Assembly (NCBI GenBank): GCA_949451265.1
Contig: CASTQR010000103.1
Coordinates: forward strand, 1 to 6,102
From: an uncultured Eubacteriales bacterium
GTDB lineage: Bacteria > Bacillota_A > Clostridia > Oscillospirales > Oscillospiraceae
Length of the DNA stretch: 6,102 nt
Direction of reading: 5' to 3'
Shown: positions 5,373 to 6,102 of the stretch, in pieces
Position numbering within the stretch: the stretch's first letter is position 1
Layout of the letters: each line of letters begins with the position of its first letter
Position numbers and translations under genes: made by a program
The notes under the pieces: model-generated
The model's input: the letters and a program-made list of their open reading frames with translations, nothing else
Database searches by the model: none
What the model was told of the DNA's origin: nothing

Positions 5373-6102
5373 ATGAAACGATTGATTGCCCTGGCGCTGG
5401 CCCTGCTGTGCCTGGCGCCCGCAAGGGCTTACGCCGCCCCCGCCCAGGTCGCCGCCCCCTCCGCCATCCTGATGGAAAAGACCACCGGCAAGGTGCTCTA
5501 CAACCAGGACGCCGACGCCCAGTACGAGCCCGCCTCCGTCACCAAGATCATGACCCTGCTGCTGGTGATGGAGGCCATCGACAGCGGGGCGCTTGGCTGG
5601 GACGATCTGGTGACCGCCTCCCCCCACGCCATCTCCATGGGGGGCAGCCAGATCTGGCTGAAGGAGAACGAACAGATGACCGTCCGGGACATGGTGAAGG
5701 CGGTGACGGTGGTGTCCGCCAACGACTGCGCCGTGGCCCTGGCGGAGCACCTGGCGGGCAGCGAGGAGGCCTTTGTGAGCCGGATGAACGACAAGGCCCG
5801 GGAGCTGGGCATGAAGCGCACCAACTTCGTCAACTGCACCGGCCTGCCCGTCCAAAACCACCTGACCTGCGCCTACGACATCGCCCTCATGAGCCGGGAG
5901 CTGATCCTGAACCACCCCTCCATCCGGGAGTTCACCACCATCTGGATGGACACCCTGCGGGACGGGGCCTTCCAGCTGTCCAACACCAACCGGCTCATCT
6001 TCTACTACGAGGGGGCCACCGGGCTGAAAACCGGGTTCACCGACACGGCGCTGTACTGCCTGTCCGCCACGGCGGAGCGGGACGGCATGGAGCTCATCGC
6101 CG
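5373..6102 (+). CDS. dacF: D-alanyl-D-alanine carboxypeptidase, peptidase S11 (DacF-like), 5' part
   Basis: The 243 residues present cover the secretion signal and nearly all catalytic motifs of a low-molecular-weight penicillin-binding protein, which removes the terminal D-alanine from peptidoglycan stem peptides outside the cell. A signal peptide (MKR, then hydrophobic residues 4-16) has a probable cleavage site after AYA at residue 21. The motifs are SVTK with nucleophile S55 and K58, SAN at 115-117, and KTG at 219-221. ISMGGSQIWL (87-96), NEQMTV (99-104) and SNTNRLI (203-209) resemble B. subtilis DacF more than DacA, though DacB-type enzymes are also close. The ATG at 5373 has AAAGAGG about 7 nt upstream. 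The C-terminal domain and membrane anchor lie beyond the window. It diverges from rubredoxin. No vegetative promoter was obvious; a possible sporulation-type one is described in the findings. Confidence 0.95.
   Translation, partial: MKRLIALALALLCLAPARAYAAPAQVAAPSAILMEKTTGKVLYNQDADAQYEPASVTKIMTLLLVMEAIDSGALGWDDLVTASPHAISMGGSQIWLKENEQMTVRDMVKAVTVVSANDCAVALAEHLAGSEEAFVSRMNDKARELGMKRTNFVNCTGLPVQNHLTCAYDIALMSRELILNHPSIREFTTIWMDTLRDGAFQLSNTNRLIFYYEGATGLKTGFTDTALYCLSATAERDGMELIA

Noticed and set aside
5271..5915. Minus-strand open frame of 214 codons opposite the carboxypeptidase gene
   Set aside because: The opposite strand encodes the full set of S11 motifs (SVTK, SAN). The antisense product is Gly/His/Gln-rich with no known domain.

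Overview
The window looks like an ordinary chromosomal piece of a GC-rich, Gram-positive anaerobe of the class Clostridia, most likely Oscillospiraceae (the Flavonifractor / Pseudoflavonifractor / Lawsonibacter type). This placement is inferred from codon usage strongly biased to G/C at third positions, AGGAGG-type ribosome binding sites, a stand-alone rubredoxin, a DacF-like carboxypeptidase, a YfhO membrane protein and the UPF0237/UPF0210 gene pair. I saw no mobile element, CRISPR array, tRNA or rRNA.

Six of the seven genes are on the minus strand. Reading in their direction, from high to low coordinates: a rubredoxin gene (5178-5023) has its own consensus promoter and is closed by a strong intrinsic terminator. 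A second promoter directly after that terminator starts an operon of a membrane-anchored GT2 polyprenyl-phosphate glycosyltransferase (4905-3955), a YfhO-type GT-C membrane glycosyltransferase (3971-1626, 17-nt overlap) and a YfbR-like HD 5'-deoxynucleotidase (1629-1054, GTGA 4-nt overlap). After a 59-nt gap holding a hairpin without a U-tract come an ACT-domain protein of UPF0237 (994-725) and the N-terminal half of its usual partner, a UPF0210/PFL-like protein (672-1, cut by the window edge). These last two may be read from the same transcript, because I found no convincing promoter or complete terminator in the gap.

On the plus strand, diverging from the rubredoxin gene, is the 5' part of a secreted D-alanyl-D-alanine carboxypeptidase (5373 to beyond 6102).

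The GT2-YfhO pair is the central theme. By analogy with CsbB/YfhO of Bacillus subtilis, the GT2 enzyme would load a sugar onto undecaprenyl phosphate on the cytoplasmic face, and YfhO would transfer it outside the cell to an envelope polymer. The lipid flippase expected for such a system is not in this window, and the acceptor is unknown. The nucleotidase, although tightly coupled in translation, has no obvious role in that pathway. With the carboxypeptidase on the other side, the region has a cell-envelope flavour, next to housekeeping or redox genes. Small-scale structure worth noting: a rubredoxin with CxC instead of CxxC in its first metal-binding knuckle, two textbook sigma-70-type promoters, and three perfect 9-bp inverted repeats in the intergenic gaps.
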